From positions 9,378,670-9,442,669 of the forward strand of contig CM055200.1 of assembly GCA_029224185.1 (NCBI GenBank): a stretch of DNA of 64,000 nucleotides, read 5' to 3'. Made by a program: the position numbers and the translations under genes. Below the pieces are notes generated by a model. The model was given only the letters and a program-made list of their open reading frames with translations, was not told the origin of the DNA and made no database searches. Position 1 is the first letter of the stretch. Every line of letters starts with the position of its first letter. This document shows positions 60,005-64,000 of this stretch, in pieces. The stretch is from Karalla daura (Eukaryota; Chordata; Actinopteri; Chaetodontiformes; Leiognathidae).

Positions 60005-60815
60005 GTGAACCTCCTGGTTCGTACTAACAGGGCAGCCTGGCTGTGGCTCTGCTGGATCCCAGCTGATCGCTCCCTGACGGGCTGCTGCTGCTGCCGCTAC
60101 TGCTGCTGCGGGTCTGGAGCCGATGGAGATGATCTCAAAGTTGAAGTGATCAGTGTGCCGCGTACATGTGCTCGATTAAAGCCGACGCTGACAATTGGTC
60201 ACATTTAACAAGCGGAGCTGAACTGAGTTGTGTGGAAAAGTCAACGCTCGCTTTTCACCATGTGACGTAAGTCTCGTGTAGCGTTCAAGTCCACGCAGAC
60301 GCAACTCACCGGCACATTTCAAGCGTTCATTCACTGGGAGATGACTCATAATTGTTGCCTATGACTGAATACATTTTTTTTCATTGAACAAAAAAAATGT
60401 TTATATTAAGTGACGTACAGGTAGTTGTACTATCATTTATACAGCAACATGGAACTTGCTTTGACGATTGGTACAGAATGGCAGCAGGATGACATAAATT
60501 GTGGCTGAGAGTAAGATTTGTTCATATTGTTTTTGTTTGTTCATATAGCAAATAAATTAAAATAGTTATACAGTTTAAAGTCAAAACAGCACCAAACAGC
60601 ATAGACTAACAACATTTTGGCGCTAAATGCTGTGTTTCCTGCCCTGCAGAGTTGTCCCACAGTCTTTGAACGCAGCAATATGTTGTTATGGTTTTATGTT
60701 GTCGACGTAAAAGGGGCGGAGTCAGCGTCACTACTGGTTGATGACGAGTGACGTTTTATGCAAATGAGCCAGCTGTCCGGGAGGAAGCTCCGCTGAACGG
60801 CTCTGCGGGCTGAAG
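60005..60815. promoter_or_regulatory. Shared divergent dnajc12-sirt1 promoter interval
   Basis: The start codons of dnajc12 (minus) and sirt1 (plus) are 811 bases apart. Candidate motifs in the interval are TGACGTAA (60263-60270) and a TGACGTTT near 60750 (half-CRE type), a GC box GGGGCGG (60713-60719) and an inverted CCAAT (ATTGG near 60193). The middle, about 60355-60640, is AT-rich, so there may be two separate core promoters. The same head-to-head pair exists in mammals. Confidence 0.6.
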
Positions 60816-60823
60816 ATGGCGGA
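60813..60823 (+). promoter_or_regulatory. YY1-type motif overlapping the sirt1 start codon
   Basis: AAGATGGCGGA matches the YY1 consensus AAGATGGCGGC at 10 of 11 positions and contains the initiator ATG. Mammalian SIRT1 also starts ATGGCGGAC, so the match may be kept by protein sequence, by regulation, or by both. Confidence 0.45.
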
Positions 60824-63800
60824 CAGAGAGAGCAGCCTCGGAACGGCCTTCACAGGCCCCTCCGAAAGGGAAGAACCTTCCGCCAAAAGGGCAAAAATGA
60901 GTCCTCTGACCAACTGCGGAGCTAACGACGCTGAGACGGAGCAGGTACCGTGTGGCCCTGCGGTTACGGAGGGTCTGCAGGCGGCGGAGAATTGTGCGCA
61001 GGCAGCGGAGAAGGAAGCGGAGCCGGTGATGGCGGAGGAGCAGGCGGAGCAGGCCCCAGAGCCAGGCGGAGACAACAATGGACTGGGAGAGCTGGGCTCC
61101 GAGCCGCGCAGACCCGCAGAGAAACTAGCCCACAGCGCTGCCTTCGGGTCAGCCGAGGAGGCTGCAGGTAGGAAAAGAAACGGAGCTTTAGCAAAGCCCG
61201 GTTTGATTTCACTGCCTAAAGGTAGAGCGGAGGAGGGAGGGTGCTCGTTTTAAAACAACTGAGCCGGCGTGTTTAAAACACTTAACTTAAGGCTGGCGGT
61301 AAACACCAACATCTATCTCCCTTTGTCTCGTTTTGTGTGTTGTGTGGGCGTGAAATTGTTTTCAAGTTTACTTCTGGAAACGTTAACTTGAAGTTTGCAG
61401 TGTTCCAATACGAGGCACCCCGTTGGGACTGAACTTCTTCCCTCACTTTTATAGCAACTTAGCATTTGTTAGCTGGTTCGCACGTCGTCCTACGTTAATG
61501 CCCACTGAAGTTAACACGGATACTGACTGCGGCGGGTAGTCAAAAGGTGTGAATTCCACTCGTTTGTTCGTGCAATTCCTCGAGAAGAGGAAAAGGAGTA
61601 ATACCTGATGACCATTCACGACAGCATGCAAACCATACAGACCAATAAAATATGAAATGTTTAATATCTCCCTGAACGACAAGCAGGCCTGCTTTCATCC
61701 TAACTCGCATAAACAACAATTGCTGCTGCCTTTGTAGATGCACCGTCTTCCAGTTTCACACTGTTGTTTTTCCACTATAGCCAGATTATTATGTCCCATC
61801 GGTCATACAGCGTTCCCAAGGGATCATTAAAGTATCAGTCTGTCTGTATATCTCTCAATGTGTTCAGATTTTCTTGGACATGAGGATCTTCCCTGCAATG
61901 GTCTGGCTGTGACACCGGACCACATCAATGAGGAGGATGACCGGTCGTCGCATGCAAGCTCCAGCGACTGGACTCCTCAGCCTCAGATAGGTAGGTAACC
62001 AGTACCCGGCTGCTGGGATCCACTGCAGCAGTGTATTGTTGATGTGCAGGCAGGTCTTAATAGTTATTGTTTGTCTCTGTTCTTGGACAGGGTCCTACAG
62101 TTTTATCCAGCAACACATTAGAGAGACCGACCCAAGGACTATTCTGAAGGATTTGCTGCCAGAGATGGTGCTCCCGCCAGATTTGGACGACATGACGTTA
62201 TGGCAGATCATCATCAACATCTCCGAACCTCCGAAAAGGAAGAAGCGGAAGGATATCAACACCTTAGAAGATGTGGTCAGGCTGCTGCATGAGAGCAAGA
62301 GGATCCTTGTGCTGACTGGCGCCGGGGTACGCACGACATGTTGTTACACTGTTTGAATTGAATGATGTGTGAAAACATGTCAGTGATGTTGTGCAGTGTC
62401 AAGATGGGTTTTTTGTCTTTTGTAGGTGTCGGTTTCATGTGGAATACCAGACTTTCGCTCCAGAGATGGAATTTATGCACGCCTCGCTGTAGACTTTCCA
62501 GATCTTCCCGACCCCCAAGCCATGTTTGACATTGAATACTTCAGACGGGACCCGAGACCCTTTTTTAAGTTTGCCAAGGTTTGTCCATTGTTCAGATGTT
62601 GTTTTACACACCCGAATGCCCTGGTCTGATGAGTTTATGTCGCTCAGTCAGGATTGAGGCGTTTTTAGACAGGGCCAGTGCACGGGTACCAAGTTGTGAC
62701 TTTTGTCCACAAACGTGTCCTCTTTGCTACAGGAGATCTACCCGGGTCAGTTCCAGCCGTCGCCCTGTCACAAGTTCATTTCTATGCTGGATAAGCAGGG
62801 GAAACTGCTGCGCAATTATACACAAAACATCGATACCTTAGAGCAAGTAGCTGGAGTTCAGCGGATTATCCAGTGTCACGGTAAGCGGTGTGGCCCGTCG
62901 GTGGATCTGTCTTATTCTCTCTGTAGATCTGGCAATGGCTAAAAAGTCATCAATCATGTTTCGTTTCAGGGTCCTTTGCAACTGCATCCTGCCTTGTCTG
63001 TAAACACAAAGTGGATTGTGAGGCAATAAGGGAAGACATCTTTAACCAGGTATTTATCTCACGATCAAGGTACAAGGTAACATATCAAAAACAAAAAAAA
63101 GGCGTTTTTTCCACTTGACTAATGTCCAAACGGCAAATTTTATAGCTGTCAAATATACCAAGTGTTTAAGCTAGATTTGCAATATGAGATGTTAGAAGTC
63201 ATGTACATTCAAAATATTTTCTCAAGTAAATGCCACTGGTATTATGTGCTTTTTAGCACAGCAGACATTGATGAAATCAGCAAATAGAAATAATAAGCTT
63301 CAATAAGAACCTGTCTCTAAAGATTTGTCACCAGCTATCGGTGTGTATCAGTCAAAGTGGCACAGCTGACAGACGTTTCCTTGTTTTGTGGCTATCTTAG
63401 GTAAAGATGAAAGCGTGGTGTTTATTGAACATCGTAATTTATTCCAAGCACTGACAGTACAAATTGATTTGCAGGTCGTCCCCCATTGTCCACGGTGTCC
63501 AGATATTCCCCTGGCGATCATGAAGCCTGACATTGTCTTCTTTGGAGAGAACCTTCCAGAAATGTTCCACAGAGCCATGAAGCAGGACAAAGATGAGGTG
63601 GACCTCTTGATTGTCATCGGCTCGTCGCTGAAAGTTCGACCGGTTGCCCTCATCCCAAGTAAGACGCTTGCGGGACGTTGCCCTGTCGGTGTGTTTCTAG
63701 GTGTGCTTGCAAGTAAGTCCAATCGTAAAACCCCAAACCGATCCTCTCATCCCATCCAGACTCCATTCCGCATGAAGTGCCTCAGGTCTTGATCAACAGG

Positions 63801-64000
63801 GAGCAGTTGCCCCACCTCAACTTTGACGTGGAGCTGCTTGGGGACTGTGACGTCATCGTCAACGAGCTTTGCCATCGGTTGGGCGGAGAGTTTGAGCAGC
63901 TCTGCTACAACACGCTAAGACTCAGTGAAATCACAGAGAAACCCCCTCGGTTACCGGAACAGCCACCAAGCGAGGCCTTGTCTGCTTCCAGCGACGCAGC
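60816..64000 (+). CDS. sirt1: NAD-dependent protein deacetylase sirtuin-1 (exons 1-8, 3' partial)
   Basis: Exons 60816-61167, 61868-61990, 62091-62326, 62426-62578, 62733-62880, 62970-63049, 63475-63658 and 63760 to the window end splice in frame, all GT-AG, into about 505 residues; human SIRT1 has 747, so the C-terminal third is missing. It is a nuclear NAD-dependent lysine deacetylase of histones, p53, FOXO and others. The N-terminus is acidic and Ala/Glu-rich, with PSAKRAKMSP. A basic nuclear localisation signal PPKRKKRK lies in exon 3. The catalytic core has GAGVSVSCGIPDFRSRDG (NAD site), QNIDTLE, the catalytic His near 337 (IIQCHG), zinc cysteines near 345, 348, 369 and 372, MKPDIVFFGENLP, and IGSSLKVRPVALIP. 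The last exon reads ELLGDCDVIVNELCHRLGGE. The start ATG lies in AAGATGGCGG, also a YY1-type motif. All core residues are present. Confidence 0.98.
61168..61867 (+). other. sirt1 intron 1
   Basis: A phase-1 GT-AG intron of 700 bases. Near its 3' end, at 61780-61855, is a piece ending in GGGATCATTAAAGTATCAGT plus TCTGTCTGTATATC, the typical 3' tail of a fish LINE on the plus strand. Nothing else is recognised. Confidence 0.75.
63050..63474 (+). other. sirt1 intron 6
   Basis: A 425-base GT-AG phase-0 intron; AT-rich, with no feature recognised. Confidence 0.85.

Overview
The window is a stretch of a teleost fish nuclear genome. It has split genes with GT-AG introns, very long CA/GT microsatellites, LINE and SINE-like debris typical of ray-finned fish, and proteins that align best with vertebrate families. 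I cannot name the species. There is no operon, CRISPR, phage or bacterial content.

Six protein-coding genes can be reconstructed exon by exon. The first is the 3' part of rmdn2 (+, nine exons, 4960-16761; its 5' exons lie outside the window). Next is cyp1b1 (-, two coding exons, 23607-26098), the same tail-to-tail neighbour pair as in mammals. After a gene-poor interval of about 22.7 kb come nanp (+, two exons, 48872-50095), polr1b (-, fifteen exons, 50816-56926, complete) and dnajc12 (-, five exons, 58283-60004, complete). The last is sirt1 (+, first eight exons, 60816 to the window end). All exon joins keep frame; sizes are close to the human proteins, except that dnajc12 is somewhat shorter (173 versus about 198 residues).

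The two gene blocks differ in texture. The rmdn2 introns are rich in CpG patches, homopolymers and microsatellites. The interval 26.1-48.8 kb holds no recognisable gene. It carries six of the seven copies of one SINE-like teleost repeat (the seventh is just beyond, at 50.2 kb), a LINE reverse-transcriptase relic, MITE-like elements, several perfect hairpins and a roughly 690 bp alternating purine-pyrimidine satellite. The right-hand block (48.8-64 kb) is compact: nanp and polr1b converge on one palindromic poly(A) signal, and dnajc12 and sirt1 diverge from one promoter interval of about 0.8 kb.

The genes do not form one pathway: microtubule/organelle-contact biology (rmdn2), haem monooxygenase (cyp1b1), sialic acid synthesis (nanp), rRNA transcription (polr1b), HSP70 co-chaperone (dnajc12) and NAD-dependent deacetylation (sirt1). 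I found no clearly new biological system. The best leads are a (TG)36-plus-pyrimidine tract next to a frame-neutral rmdn2 exon, a possible intronic poly(A) isoform of rmdn2, a GC-AG intron in polr1b, the shared convergent poly(A) signal, and several hairpin or fold-back elements.
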